Positions 14,466 through 23,505 of a stretch of DNA of 64,000 nt are shown piece by piece. Position 1 is the first letter of the stretch; the number at the start of each line of letters is the position of its first letter. The DNA lies in assembly GCA_026002855.1 (NCBI GenBank), contig BPGD01000001.1, positions 4,162,001 through 4,226,000 of the forward strand, given 5' to 3'. The notes under the pieces were generated by a model. That model saw nothing but the letters and a program-made list of their open reading frames with translations. It ran no database searches and was not told the origin of the DNA. The DNA is from Bryobacteraceae bacterium (lineage in GTDB: Bacteria; Acidobacteriota; Terriglobia; Bryobacterales; Bryobacteraceae). Position numbers and translations under genes: made by a program.

Positions 14466-16523
14466 TCAGGCGCTCCACCAGGCGGCCGGCTTCCAGAACG
14501 GGCCGTCCTCGTCGTAGAGCGCCTGAAGCCGCTCGAGCACGCGCGCCCTGCCGTGGGACCCGGCCCAGTGCATCGGCCCGCCGCGCCAGGCCGGAAACCC
14601 GAAGCCGTGGACGAAGACCACGTCGATGTCCGAGGCGCGCTGGGCCATGCCCTCATCCAGAATGCGCGCCCCTTCGTTGACCAGCGCCAGCAGTGTGCGC
14701 TCGCGGATCTGCTCCGCCGTCCAGCTCCGCTGCTCGATGCCGCGCGCGGCGGCATATTCGCGCAGCAGGCGAAGCAGCTCCGGGTCCGGCTGCGGCCGGC
14801 GGTTTTCGTCGTAGCGATACCAGCCGAGGCCGCTTTTCTGCCCCAGGCGGCCCAGCCGCGGCAGCTCGTCTTCAAACGCGGCCGGCGGGATGTGCGGCAC
14901 GCCGCGGCGCAGCGCCTCGCGGCGGATCATCAGCCAGACGTCATGGCCGACGAGGTCGCCGACGGCGAGCGGCCCCATCGCCATGCCCCAGGAGGTCAGC
15001 GCCGCGTCGACTTCTTCGGGCAGGGCGCCCTGCTCGGCGATGGAGACGGCCTGGGTGCGGTAGGGAAGAAACATCCGGTTGCCGATGAAACCGAAGCAGT
15101 TGCCGGCAAGCACCGGGATCTTTTTCAGCCGCCGCGCCAGTTCAAGCGCCCGCGCCACGGCCTCCGGGGCGGTGGCGCGCCCGCGCACCACTTCGACCAG
15201 CTTCATCACCGGCGCGGGGCTGAAGAAGTGCAGGCCCAGAACAGATTCCGGCCGTTTTGTTGCGGCTGCGATCGCGTCAATGTCCAGCGTCGAAGTGTTG
15301 GTGGCCAGCAGCGCGCCCGGCCGGGCCGCCTCGTCCAGGGCGCGGAAGACTTCCTGCTTGACGGCGGGATCCTCGAAGACGGCCTCGACGACAGCGTCGG
15401 CGCCGGCGACGGCTTCGGCCACGCTCCCGGCGGCGCGGATCCGCTCCATCCGGCCCGCCGCTTCGGCAGCGTCCAGACGGCCTTTCTGAACGGCCGATTC
15501 GTACTGCTTCCGGATGAGCGCCAGGGCGCGCTCCAGCGACGCGGGCGAGGCGTCGGTCAGCGCCACCGGGATGCCGGCATTGGCGAAGCAGATGGCGATG
15601 CCCGAACCCATCGTGCCCGCGCCGATCACCGCGGCCCGCTCGACCGGCGCGGCGCGCTCCGGAAGTCCCGCCACCTTCGCCGTCGCACGCTCGGCGAAGA
15701 AGACATGGATGAGCGCGCGGGACTGCGGTCCGTGCAGGCACTGATCGAAGAGCCGGCGCTCGGCCGCGAGCCCTTCCTCAAAGGGGAGCCGCGCCGCCGC
15801 GGCCACGGCCTCGATGGCCGCTTCGGGCGCCGTCTGGTGCGGCATCCTCCTGCGCACGCTCTGGCGGAACTCCTCGGCCAGAGACTCGGCCTCCTCCGGC
15901 GTGCAAAGCTTTTCCCGGAGATCCCGCGTGCGCCGCAGTGGCGGACCGGTGCGCGCCCATTCCAGGGCAGCCTCCACCGGGTCGCCGTCCACCACCCGGT
16001 CGAGGATGCCCGCCGCCAGGGCGGCCTCGGCCGACAGGGGCTCGCCGAAGGCGCACATCTCCATCGCCCGGGCCACCCCGGCCAGGCGCGGCAGCCGCTG
16101 CGTGCCTCCGGCGCCGGGGATCAGGCCCAGTTTCACCTCCGGCTGGCCGACCTGCGCCGAACGCGTGGCGACGCGGTAATGGCAGGCCATCGCCGTTTCG
16201 AGGCCTCCGCCGAGCGCCGCCCCCTGGATGGCGGCGATGACCGGCTTCGGGCAGTCCTCGATGCGGTTCATGAAGTCCTGCCACGGGACGGGCGGGATCT
16301 CGCCGGCGGCAATGCGCGGAAAGAGGCTGATATCGGCGCCGGCGATGAAGTTCTTCCCTGCCCCGGCGAGCACGACGGCCTGGACGGATGGATCGTCGGC
16401 GGCGCGCCCGACGGCGGCCGCGAGCGCTTCCAGCACTTCGACGCTGAGAGCGTTGACGGGCGGATTGTCGATGACGAGGATGAGGACGCCGTCCCGTGGC
16501 GTTTCAGAGACCGGATGAGACAT
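14466..16523 (-). CDS. Bifunctional enoyl-CoA hydratase / 3-hydroxyacyl-CoA dehydrogenase (FadJ/FadB-like)
   Basis: Catalyses the two middle steps of fatty acid beta-oxidation. The 685 residues form an N-terminal crotonase domain (GGGLETAMACHYR at 106-118 and LIPGAGGTQRLPR at 134-146), a Rossmann NAD-binding domain with GAGTMGSGIA at 301-310, then two 3-hydroxyacyl-CoA dehydrogenase C-terminal domains (FFSPAPVMKLVEVVRG; NRMFLPY). Size and order match FadJ/FadB alpha subunits. It diverges from a thioesterase gene across a shared promoter-like motif. No thiolase gene is adjacent, so the partner subunit must be elsewhere. Confidence 0.9.
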   Translation of the reverse strand: MSHPVSETPRDGVLILVIDNPPVNALSVEVLEALAAAVGRAADDPSVQAVVLAGAGKNFIAGADISLFPRIAAGEIPPVPWQDFMNRIEDCPKPVIAAIQGAALGGGLETAMACHYRVATRSAQVGQPEVKLGLIPGAGGTQRLPRLAGVARAMEMCAFGEPLSAEAALAAGILDRVVDGDPVEAALEWARTGPPLRRTRDLREKLCTPEEAESLAEEFRQSVRRRMPHQTAPEAAIEAVAAAARLPFEEGLAAERRLFDQCLHGPQSRALIHVFFAERATAKVAGLPERAAPVERAAVIGAGTMGSGIAICFANAGIPVALTDASPASLERALALIRKQYESAVQKGRLDAAEAAGRMERIRAAGSVAEAVAGADAVVEAVFEDPAVKQEVFRALDEAARPGALLATNTSTLDIDAIAAATKRPESVLGLHFFSPAPVMKLVEVVRGRATAPEAVARALELARRLKKIPVLAGNCFGFIGNRMFLPYRTQAVSIAEQGALPEEVDAALTSWGMAMGPLAVGDLVGHDVWLMIRREALRRGVPHIPPAAFEDELPRLGRLGQKSGLGWYRYDENRRPQPDPELLRLLREYAAARGIEQRSWTAEQIRERTLLALVNEGARILDEGMAQRASDIDVVFVHGFGFPAWRGGPMHWAGSHGRARVLERLQALYDEDGPFWKPAAWWSA

Positions 16524-16528
16524 GCTAC

Positions 16529-16538
16529 GGCTATCCTA
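16529..16538. promoter_or_regulatory. Two-way -10-like element GGCTATCCTA between fadJ-like and thioesterase genes
   Basis: On the plus strand it gives TATCCT (and the overlapping TACACT at 16537-16542). On the minus strand it gives TAGGAT, nine bases before the fadJ-like ATG. The identical 10-mer lies between hutH and the trmH-family gene at 34851-34860 with almost the same geometry, which supports a functional bidirectional promoter. Confidence 0.4.
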
Positions 16539-16548
16539 CACTGGTGAT

Positions 16549-16962
16549 TTGCGGACGCCAATCCTCGACCGGGCCTGTCTGAATGCGCTGATGGAGCGCA
16601 TCTCGTTTAACAGCCATCTTGGCCTGCGCGTGACGCGCGTCTACCGGGACGGCATCGGCATGGAGTGCCGCATTGAGCCGCACAAGCTGAACGTGCTGGG
16701 AACGCTGCATGGCGGCGTGACGGCAACGCTGGTGGACGCGGCCGCGGGCGTGGCGATTCTCGGCCGGCTGGGCGGACGGCTGGCAACCACCGTGGAGCTC
16801 AAGGTGAATTACCTGCGCCCGGTGAGCGAGGGCAAGGTGCATGCGCGGGCGCGGATCGTGAAAATGGGCAGGACGCTGTGCTTCGCCACGGTGGAGGTCA
16901 AGGACGACCACGGGCGGCTGGTGGCCCACGGCTCGGCCACGTACATGGTGCTCGAAAGCTGA
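16549..16962 (+). CDS. PaaI-type hotdog-fold acyl-CoA thioesterase
   Basis: Hydrolyses acyl- or aryl-CoA thioesters. The hotdog-fold signature is clear: GTLHGGVTATLVDAAAGVA, followed by TTVELKVNYLRPV. The start is uncertain. An ATG at 16522 overlaps the divergent start codon and lies upstream of the -10-like TACACT at 16537. The in-frame TTG at 16549 falls at the predicted transcription start, and ATG 16591 (MERISFNSHLG) would give 123 residues. Divergent pairing with a beta-oxidation enzyme suggests a shared acyl-CoA role. Confidence 0.82.
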   Translation: MRTPILDRACLNALMERISFNSHLGLRVTRVYRDGIGMECRIEPHKLNVLGTLHGGVTATLVDAAAGVAILGRLGGRLATTVELKVNYLRPVSEGKVHARARIVKMGRTLCFATVEVKDDHGRLVAHGSATYMVLES

Positions 16963-16994
16963 GCCAACTCGGGCGGTTGCCCCACCGCGCGGGG

Positions 16995-17010
16995 TGGGTG
17001 ATGTCACCCA
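16995..17010. repeat. Palindrome TGGGTGA-TG-TCACCCA upstream of the kor operon
   Basis: Two perfect 7-base arms around a 2-base centre, about 115 bases before korD. This is the size and symmetry of a dimeric repressor or activator site. The 162-base gap between the thioesterase and korD holds nothing else I recognise. It has no T-tract, so it is not a simple terminator. Confidence 0.35.
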
Positions 17011-17124
17011 TGAGGCGGAATCGAATCTGGAAAGTTGTTGATTTATGGTGGCCCTGTTGAAGAGTTCCACACCCGAAAGACTGGCATTCGAATTGCTGGG
17101 GATACCTGTGTCAAGGAGGGGCTG

Positions 17125-17370
17125 ATGCCCAAAGGAGCTGTTGCGATCACGGCCGAACGATGCAAGGGCTGCGGCTTTTGCGTGGAATTTTGTCCGACGC
17201 ATGTGCTGGAGCTGTCCAACGCCTTTAATGCGAAAGGCTACCACCCGCCTCATGTGGTGGCGCCGGACAAATGTTCCGGTTGCAACCTGTGCGGGATGTA
17301 CTGTCCTGATTTTGCGATCTTCGGGTTCCGGCTGGCGGCCAACGGGCAGGCCAAGGGGGTGTCGAAATAA
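17125..17370 (+). CDS. korD: 2-oxoacid:ferredoxin oxidoreductase delta subunit (ferredoxin)
   Basis: An 81-residue protein with two [4Fe-4S] cluster motifs, CKGCGFCVEFCP and CSGCNLCGMYCP, that carries electrons from the catalytic subunits. I chose the ATG at 17125 because AAGGAGGGG lies just upstream (17113-17121). It is the first gene of korDABC. Its stop overlaps the korA start (TAATG). Confidence 0.9.
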   Translation: MPKGAVAITAERCKGCGFCVEFCPTHVLELSNAFNAKGYHPPHVVAPDKCSGCNLCGMYCPDFAIFGFRLAANGQAKGVSK

Positions 17371-18527
17371 TGCACGCCGATCCGCGTTGCGTGCTGACGG
17401 GCACGCACTTTATCAACGGCGACGCCGCCTGCTGCGAGGGCGCGATTGCGGCGGGCGCGCGCTTTGCCGCCGGCTATCCGATCACGCCGAGCACCGAGAT
17501 TGTGGAGCGTTTCGCCGCGCGTGCGCCGGAGGTGGGCGGCCTGTTCATCCAGATGGAGGACGAGATCGCCTCCTCGATTGCCATTCAGGGGATGGTCTGG
17601 GCGGGCCAGAAGGCGTTCACGGTGACCTCCGGGCCAGGCTTTTCGCTGATGATGGAGCATATCGGACTGGCGGCGATGACCGAGACGCCGGTGGTCTTTG
17701 TAGACGTGCAGCGCGGCGGGCCATCGACGGGATTGCCGACGCTGCCGTCGCAGGGCGACATGATGCAGGCGCGGTTTGGGTCGCACGGCGATTACGCGGT
17801 GATCGCGCTGAGCCCGAACTCGCCGCAGGAGTGCTTCGACCTGGCGGTCAAGGCGTTCAACCTGGCCGAAGAATTCCGCGTGCCGGTGATGTTGATGATG
17901 GACGAATGTGTCGGCCACATGACGGAACGGGTCGTCATCCCGCCGGCCGAGCAGATTCCGATTTATCCGCGCCGCCATACGAAGAAGCCGCCGGAGCAGT
18001 TCCGCCTGTACGAGCCCGGAGAGGACCTGGTGCCGGAGATGGCGTATGCGGGCGAAGGATACAAGATCTACGTCACCGGGTTGACGCACGACGAGCGGGG
18101 CTATCCATCGCTGAACCCGGCCACGCAGAAGAAGCTGATTACCCGCCTGTTTGAGAAGATCCGCCGCGCCGCCGACCGGCTGGTGATGGTGGAGGCCGAC
18201 CGGCTCGAAGGCGCGGATGTCGTTGTGGTGAGCTACGGGATCACATCGCGCGTGGCGATGCGGGCGGTGCAGGCGGCCCGCGAGAAAGGCATCCAGGTGG
18301 GCACGCTGCGGCTGATCTGCGTGTGGCCGTTCCCGGAGAAGCTGATCCGGGAGCTGGCTCCGAAGGTCAAGGCGATGGTGATGCCTGAACTGAACATGGG
18401 GCAGGTGGTCATTGAACTGGAGCGCTGCGCTGTCGGGCAATGCAAGGTCATCAGCGTGCCGCACGCCGGCGGCACGGTGCATGATCCGGCCGAAATTCTG
18501 GACGCAATCGAGAGAGGGGCCCAATGA
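17370..18527 (+). CDS. korA: 2-oxoacid:ferredoxin oxidoreductase alpha subunit
   Basis: Catalytic/CoA-binding subunit of the complex that converts a 2-oxoacid and CoA to acyl-CoA and CO2, reducing ferredoxin, or runs in reverse for carboxylation. It has 385 residues with the family motif GYPITPSTEI near the N-terminus and GPGFSLMMEHIGLA. Linkage to a separate small ferredoxin and four split subunits fits 2-oxoglutarate:ferredoxin oxidoreductase (KorDABC), but substrate cannot be fixed from sequence. It overlaps korB by four bases. Confidence 0.9.
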   Translation: MHADPRCVLTGTHFINGDAACCEGAIAAGARFAAGYPITPSTEIVERFAARAPEVGGLFIQMEDEIASSIAIQGMVWAGQKAFTVTSGPGFSLMMEHIGLAAMTETPVVFVDVQRGGPSTGLPTLPSQGDMMQARFGSHGDYAVIALSPNSPQECFDLAVKAFNLAEEFRVPVMLMMDECVGHMTERVVIPPAEQIPIYPRRHTKKPPEQFRLYEPGEDLVPEMAYAGEGYKIYVTGLTHDERGYPSLNPATQKKLITRLFEKIRRAADRLVMVEADRLEGADVVVVSYGITSRVAMRAVQAAREKGIQVGTLRLICVWPFPEKLIRELAPKVKAMVMPELNMGQVVIELERCAVGQCKVISVPHAGGTVHDPAEILDAIERGAQ

Positions 18528-19414
18528 GCACAACGGAACTGGAAGTCCACAATCCCGTAGAGGACCTGCTGCGGCAGGACCGCCTTCCGACGATCTGGTG
18601 CCCGGGCTGCGGCATTGGCACCACGGTGAACAGCTTTGCCCACGCGCTGCTGAAGCAGGACATCGACCTGAAGAAGACGGTGATCGTCAGCGGCATCGGC
18701 TGCTCGGGGCGCGTGAGCGGCTACATGAACCTGGATTCGTTCCACACGACGCATGGCCGCGCCATTCCGTTCGCCACCGGGCTGAAGCTGGCCAATCCGG
18801 AGCTGAACGTGATCGTCTATTCGGGCGACGGCGACCTGGCCTCGATTGGCGGCAATCATCTGATTCACGCGGCGCGGCGCAACATTGACATCCTGGTCGT
18901 CTGCATTAACAACATGATTTATGCGATGACCGGCGGGCAGGCGGCGGCGACGACGCCATCGAGTGCGCTGTCGACGACGACGCCCTATGGCGCCTTCGAG
19001 CCCGAGCTGAACCTCGTCCAACTGGTCGACGCCGCCGGCGCCTCGTTTGTCGCGCGCTGGACCGCCTACCACGTGGTGCAGCTCGAGCGGACGATCGAGA
19101 AGGCGCTCAAGAAGAAGGGCTTCCGCTTCATTGAAGTCCTCAGCCCGTGCCCGACGTATTTCCAGCGCAAGAACAACATGGGCGACGCGCTTCAGGCGAT
19201 GCTCGACTACAAGAAGCGCTCGAAGATCAAACATGGCTGTCCGACCTGGGAGACCGCGCTCACGCCGGGCGGTGACATCATCGTCGGCGAGTTTGTCGAC
19301 CGCGAGCGGGAGGACTACCTGACCCGGATGCGGAAGCAGCTCGGCCCGCACTACAGCGAATTCCCGCCGCAACTGGAAGAACACGAGAGCGAGGGGTGCA
19401 GCAAGGAATGTTGA
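18524..19414 (+). CDS. korB: 2-oxoacid:ferredoxin oxidoreductase beta subunit (TPP-binding)
   Basis: Thiamine diphosphate-binding subunit of 296 residues. It has the conserved WCPGCGIGTTVNSF, the Mg-TPP motif YSGDGDLASIGGNHLIHAAR and the following NNMIYAMTGGQ. The short length and CPGCG motif are typical of KorB-type beta subunits. It overlaps korA by four bases and korC by seven bases, so the operon is tightly coupled. Confidence 0.93.
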   Translation: MSTTELEVHNPVEDLLRQDRLPTIWCPGCGIGTTVNSFAHALLKQDIDLKKTVIVSGIGCSGRVSGYMNLDSFHTTHGRAIPFATGLKLANPELNVIVYSGDGDLASIGGNHLIHAARRNIDILVVCINNMIYAMTGGQAAATTPSSALSTTTPYGAFEPELNLVQLVDAAGASFVARWTAYHVVQLERTIEKALKKKGFRFIEVLSPCPTYFQRKNNMGDALQAMLDYKKRSKIKHGCPTWETALTPGGDIIVGEFVDREREDYLTRMRKQLGPHYSEFPPQLEEHESEGCSKEC

Positions 19415-20004
19415 CAGAAATCCGCATCGCCGGCTTTGGCGGCCAGGGCGTGATCCTGGCCACGCACATTCTGGGGCGCGCCGCCAGCGTCCACGAGGGC
19501 CGTTACGCCACCATGACGCAGAGCTACGGGCCGGAGGCGCGCGGGGGCGCGGCCAGCGCCTCTCTCATTGTCAGCGACGAGCCCGTGCTGTACCCCTATG
19601 TGACGCACCCGGACGTCCTCGTCGTGATGTCGCAGGAGGCCTACACGCGATTCACGCCCGAGGTGAAGCCGGGGGGCTTCCTGCTGGTGGAGGAAGATCT
19701 TGTCCGGCTGGACCGCAAGGCACAGGGACTGCGGATCTACGGCATTCCGGCCACGCGCTTCGCCGAAGAGCTGGGCAAGAAGATGGTGCTGAACGTCATC
19801 ATGACGGGCTTCCTGTGCGCCGTCACGAAGGCCGTCAGCGTGGAAGCGACACGGAAGTCCGTCTCCGAGAGCGTGCCGGCCCGCTTCCGCGACCTGAACC
19901 TGCAAGCCTTCGACCGGGGCGTGCAGTACGGCGAGGAGCTGCTGGTGCGCGGACCGATCGTGCTGGAGGAATTCGAGGAACTGATCACCGAAGGCGACGT
20001 CTGA
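19408..20004 (+). CDS. korC: 2-oxoacid:ferredoxin oxidoreductase gamma subunit
   Basis: About 198 residues, with the gamma-subunit signature GFGGQGVILATHILG near the N-terminus and SYGPEARGGAASA, both conserved in POR/KOR gamma chains. I chose the ATG at 19408, inside korB. A GTG at 19396 and a TTG at 19411 are also possible, since GAGGGG at 19391-19396 and AAGGA at 19403-19407 each could serve as ribosome binding sites. It ends the kor operon and converges on the radical SAM gene. Confidence 0.9.
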   Translation: MLTEIRIAGFGGQGVILATHILGRAASVHEGRYATMTQSYGPEARGGAASASLIVSDEPVLYPYVTHPDVLVVMSQEAYTRFTPEVKPGGFLLVEEDLVRLDRKAQGLRIYGIPATRFAEELGKKMVLNVIMTGFLCAVTKAVSVEATRKSVSESVPARFRDLNLQAFDRGVQYGEELLVRGPIVLEEFEELITEGDV

Positions 20005-20025
20005 TGGGCGGACGCGCGGGCCGCT

Positions 20026-21081
20026 TCACAGGGACGCTTCGGGCGCGTCCGGGGCTTCGCCAGCCGGGGCGGCGCCGGTGATCTGGACAAGATCCCTCGC
20101 ACGCGTCTCGCGCGCGCGGACGCGGGCGAATTTGTCGCCAAGCCAGTGCGAGGCGTGGAACAGCACGCCAGCGGGCAGCACGCCCGCCACCTTATAGCCG
20201 CCAACCGCCGCCAGGCCCATGGCGGCGATACAGCCGCACTCGGCGCAGTCGGGGTCGCCTCCAAGCTGGCACGGCAGGACGGGGGTGCGCAGGTCCGCCG
20301 ACACCGTCCGCGTCGTCTTCGCGAAGATGCAGGCCGAAGGGGAAGCGGGAGGACGGAGAAACTGCCTCAGCGCGGCCGGGGCCATGTCCAGTTTGGGAAA
20401 ACCGGAGCGCAGCGCGATCAGCTCTTCGATCGCGCTCTGCCGCTCCTCACGGCTGAGCCGTTCCGGCGCTTCGGCGCCGCGCTGCGGCGTGAAAATGCTG
20501 AACCAGATGCGCTGCACGGCTACCACGTCCGACCAGAACCGCAGGAATTCAATGAGCGACCCCGGCCGCTGCACCATCTGCCGGGTGATGGTGCAGTGTA
20601 CGGTGATGCGGCTGCCTTCGATGTTTTTGAGAATCCGGCTGTAGGTGGCCGGACTGCGGCGCTGGTTGTGCTCCGGCTCGAGTCCGTCGATCGAGACGAC
20701 CAGGTTCAGCTTCGGCAGGGCGCTCCAGGAGCGGGGCGGCGGGCGGAAGGCGCTCGTCACCACCTGCACATGCAGGCCGCGGCCGATCAGACCCGGAACG
20801 ATCTGTTCAAGCTCCCGGTACCGGACCAGCGGATCTCCTCCGACCAGCGAAACGTGAAGCGGGCGCAATTCGTCGACGAGCGCGAAGACGCGCCGCACCA
20901 GTTCCTGGCCGCGGAAGTCGGCCAGTTGCCGCAGCGTCACCTGGCCGCCCAGGTGGTTGGGCTCATAGGCGTAACAACCCGGACATCGTAGAGGGCACTC
21001 GCGGGTGATTTCGATGGAAAGCGCGGGGGCGTGGCCCAGAAGGATGCGGCCCCAGGCATGAAGGACATGAGAGGATTTCAA
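20026..21081 (-). CDS. Radical SAM protein with C-terminal Cys cluster
   Basis: Radical S-adenosylmethionine enzyme; substrate unknown. From a TTG start at 21081 it has 351 residues: the CxxxCxxC iron-sulfur motif RECPLRCPGCY (Cys 29, 33, 36), a GGDPLVRY segment, and near the C-terminus a Cys group (CIFAKTT, then CQLGGDPDCAECGC) like the auxiliary-cluster regions of SPASM/twitch proteins. TTG is preferred because GGAG lies five bases upstream; frames extending to 21270 are low in conservation. There is no neighbouring peptide or obvious substrate gene. Confidence 0.75.
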   Translation of the reverse strand: MKSSHVLHAWGRILLGHAPALSIEITRECPLRCPGCYAYEPNHLGGQVTLRQLADFRGQELVRRVFALVDELRPLHVSLVGGDPLVRYRELEQIVPGLIGRGLHVQVVTSAFRPPPRSWSALPKLNLVVSIDGLEPEHNQRRSPATYSRILKNIEGSRITVHCTITRQMVQRPGSLIEFLRFWSDVVAVQRIWFSIFTPQRGAEAPERLSREERQSAIEELIALRSGFPKLDMAPAALRQFLRPPASPSACIFAKTTRTVSADLRTPVLPCQLGGDPDCAECGCIAAMGLAAVGGYKVAGVLPAGVLFHASHWLGDKFARVRARETRARDLVQITGAAPAGEAPDAPEASL

Positions 21082-21099
21082 GCGGTCTCCGTTCGGACG

Positions 21100-21125
21100 G
21101 GCGGCGCCGGGCGCCGCCGGTTTTT
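21100..21125. other. Strong GC hairpin with T-run upstream of the radical SAM gene
   Basis: GGCGGCGCC-G-GGCGCCGCC (9-base arms) followed on the plus strand by GGTTTTT. On the plus strand it resembles a terminator, but no plus-strand gene ends here. On the minus strand it would form just upstream of the GGAG ribosome binding site of the radical SAM gene and could limit its translation. Confidence 0.4.
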
Positions 21126-21284
21126 CATCAGGCACTCGGCCGGAAAAACAGATCTGCCGGAGAGCGCAATCTCGAGAGCTGGCTTGAGCATAGCAGAAAA
21201 CCGGGCCGGACGCAGCGCATGGAAGGGAGATTCCGGGCCTGCCGGCCGGGCGCGCCAGTGGTAGATTCAATCGGCAGGGACGCC

Positions 21285-22226
21285 ATGCCTGCCAACCTCG
21301 GGCCCGAGTACCTGGCAGCGGAAGAGGAGTTTCGCCGCGCGGAGACGATTCCGGAGCGCATCGCGGCGCTCGAAAAGATGTACGCGGTGCTACCCAAGCA
21401 CAAGGGCACGGAGAAGCTCCAGGCTGACATCCGCCGCCGCCTCTCGCAACTGCGGAAGGAAAATCAGAAAAAAGGCCCGGCGCGGGCGTCGCCGTTTTAC
21501 CTGATTCCGAGGGAAGGCATCGGGCAGATTGCCCTGCTCGGCCCGCCGAACTCCGGCAAGTCCAGCCTCCTTGGCGCGCTCACGCACGCGCGGCCGGAAG
21601 TGGCCCCCTACCCCTTCACCACGCACTCGCCGACGCCAGGCATGGCGCAGTTTGAGGACGTGCAGATCCAGCTTGTGGACCTGCCGCCGCTGGCGCCGGA
21701 GTGGGTGGAGCCTTGGGTGGCCCAGGTGCTGCGCCGCGCCGACCAGACGCTGCTGGTGGTGGCCGCCGACGACCCGGACGACCTCAGCGAGATTGAGTTC
21801 ATCGAGCAGCAACTGGAGGCATGGAAGCTGCCCCCGCCGCGCCTGATGGCGGTCAACAAGGTGGACGCTCCCGGAGGGATGGACAATTTCCGCGTTCTTG
21901 CCGAACTGTACGACGGACGCTACGAGTGCCTCCCCGTGAGCGCGCAGACGGGCGACGGGCTGCAACCGTTGCTCCGCCGCTGCTTCGAACTGCTGGACGT
22001 TGTCCGTGTCTACACCAAGGCGCCCGGCAGGAAGCCGGACCTGGATGCGCCCTACGTGCTGAAGCGCGGCTCAACGGTGCTCGACGCGGCGCGCCACGTA
22101 CACCGCGACTTTGCCGAGCACCTGAAGCTGGCCCGGCTTTACCGCCGGGACCGGCTGGAGGAAGGTCTGCCGGTGAGCCGGGACCACGTCCTGGAGGACG
22201 GCGATATTCTGGAATTCCATGCGTAA
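21285..22226 (+). CDS. OBG/DRG-like GTPase with TGS domain
   Basis: P-loop GTPase of 313 residues. An N-terminal helical region precedes the G1 motif GPPNSGKSS (86-94), then a DLPP G3-like motif, NKVD (G4) and an SAQTGDGL G5-like stretch. The C-terminus (YVLKRGSTVLDAARHVHRDF) is a TGS domain ending in VLEDGDILEFHA. It resembles the DRG/Obg family. The start at ATG 21285 is supported by an upstream AGGGA. It overlaps the ceramidase gene by eight bases, an unexpected partner for a cytosolic GTPase. Confidence 0.8.
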   Translation: MPANLGPEYLAAEEEFRRAETIPERIAALEKMYAVLPKHKGTEKLQADIRRRLSQLRKENQKKGPARASPFYLIPREGIGQIALLGPPNSGKSSLLGALTHARPEVAPYPFTTHSPTPGMAQFEDVQIQLVDLPPLAPEWVEPWVAQVLRRADQTLLVVAADDPDDLSEIEFIEQQLEAWKLPPPRLMAVNKVDAPGGMDNFRVLAELYDGRYECLPVSAQTGDGLQPLLRRCFELLDVVRVYTKAPGRKPDLDAPYVLKRGSTVLDAARHVHRDFAEHLKLARLYRRDRLEEGLPVSRDHVLEDGDILEFHA

Positions 22227-23505
22227 GCCGGCGCTCAAACATTTCGGTCTGATTCTGTTTTCTCTGGCCGCTTTCGGGCAGGGCTTTCAGGCGGGCGTGG
22301 CGCGGCGCGACATCACGCCCCGCGAGCCCGTGCCCATGTGGGGCTACGCCGACCGCCATGATGCGCTGTCCCAGGGCGTGCTCGATCCGCTGTACGCCGA
22401 CGCGCTTGTGCTCGAAGCGGACGGCGAGAAGCTGGCGATTGTCGGGCTGGACCTGGCGCGCAGTCCGGGGGAAGCGTCGCTCAAGCGGATCCGCAGCCGG
22501 CTGTCCGCCGAGGCGGGCATCCGCTGGTCGATCCTGGGCGGCAGCCACACCCACCATGGGCCGGTGCTCGAACTCACCGACGCCGAAGGGCGCGGACGCG
22601 GCCGCTTCGACGCGGCGCTCCGGTATTACCGCCAGCTTGAGGACTCGATCGTCGAGGCGGTGCTGGAGGCGAACCAGAGACTTCAGCCGGCGCGCCTCGC
22701 GGCCGGATCGGCGGCGCTCACGGGGATGAATGCCAACCGGCACACAAAGCTCGAGCCGAAGCCCGTAGATCCGCAGTTGGCCGTGCTGCGCATCGACACT
22801 GAAGACGGGCAGCCGCTGGCTTTGCTGGTGAATTGGGCAGCGCACCCAACCACGCTGCCTGCGTCGCTGCTCAGCTTCTCGGCAGACTACGTCGGAGCGC
22901 TCAAGGAGACGGTGCGGAAGGAGATGGGCGCGGCGGCCATCTTTCTTCAGGGAGCTGCCGGCGACCTGCGAACCGAGCGCGGCGGCATGGACCATCGCGC
23001 TTACGGCGAAACGCTCGGGCGCGAGGCGGTGAAGCTGGCGCGGACGCTCGCGCCCGCCCCGCCCGAACGGCCCTCGCTGCGGCTGCGTGAAGAGCGGTTC
23101 CGCTTCGCCTCGCGTGTCGACCTGAAAAATCCCATCATCGCCATGATGTATGAGAAGGCCTTTTTCCCCGAACTCGTGAGAAATTATCAGGACGAATACG
23201 CCGAGGGCGTGCGCCCCAGGCTGATGGCGGGACTGATCAACGGCGACATCGGCCTGGTGGCCGCCTCAGGCGAGTTTTTTTCAAGCCACGCGGTGCGGCT
23301 GCGGGAAAGGGCCCGGCTGAAAACGCTCTTCTTTTTCGGCTATTCCAACGGATATCACCAGTATTTTCCGACCATTGAGGCCGCGGCCGAGGGCGGCTAC
23401 GGGGCCGGTCCGCAGGTGGCGCCGGCGGATGTGGGCGCAGGCGAAGAACTGATGAACCGCGCGCTCATCTGGCTGTATCAGTTGCGCGGGAGGCTGAAAC
23501 CATGA
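22219..23505 (+). CDS. Neutral/alkaline ceramidase-like secreted hydrolase
   Basis: 428 residues with a signal peptide (PALKHFGLILFSLAAFG). The N-terminal domain of neutral/alkaline non-lysosomal ceramidases is recognised from ARRDITPREPVPMWGYADR and the zinc-site stretch GGSHTHHGP. It lacks the large C-terminal part of classical ceramidases. Such short versions are common in Acidobacteria and Planctomycetes and their substrates are mostly untested. It overlaps the upstream GTPase by eight bases and the downstream DUF4838 gene by four. Confidence 0.75.
   Translation: MRKPALKHFGLILFSLAAFGQGFQAGVARRDITPREPVPMWGYADRHDALSQGVLDPLYADALVLEADGEKLAIVGLDLARSPGEASLKRIRSRLSAEAGIRWSILGGSHTHHGPVLELTDAEGRGRGRFDAALRYYRQLEDSIVEAVLEANQRLQPARLAAGSAALTGMNANRHTKLEPKPVDPQLAVLRIDTEDGQPLALLVNWAAHPTTLPASLLSFSADYVGALKETVRKEMGAAAIFLQGAAGDLRTERGGMDHRAYGETLGREAVKLARTLAPAPPERPSLRLREERFRFASRVDLKNPIIAMMYEKAFFPELVRNYQDEYAEGVRPRLMAGLINGDIGLVAASGEFFSSHAVRLRERARLKTLFFFGYSNGYHQYFPTIEAAAEGGYGAGPQVAPADVGAGEELMNRALIWLYQLRGRLKP

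Noticed and set aside
21100-21125. Terminator on the plus strand
   Set aside because: Stem and T-run look right, but no plus-strand gene ends upstream; listed as a hairpin with a possible role on the minus strand instead.
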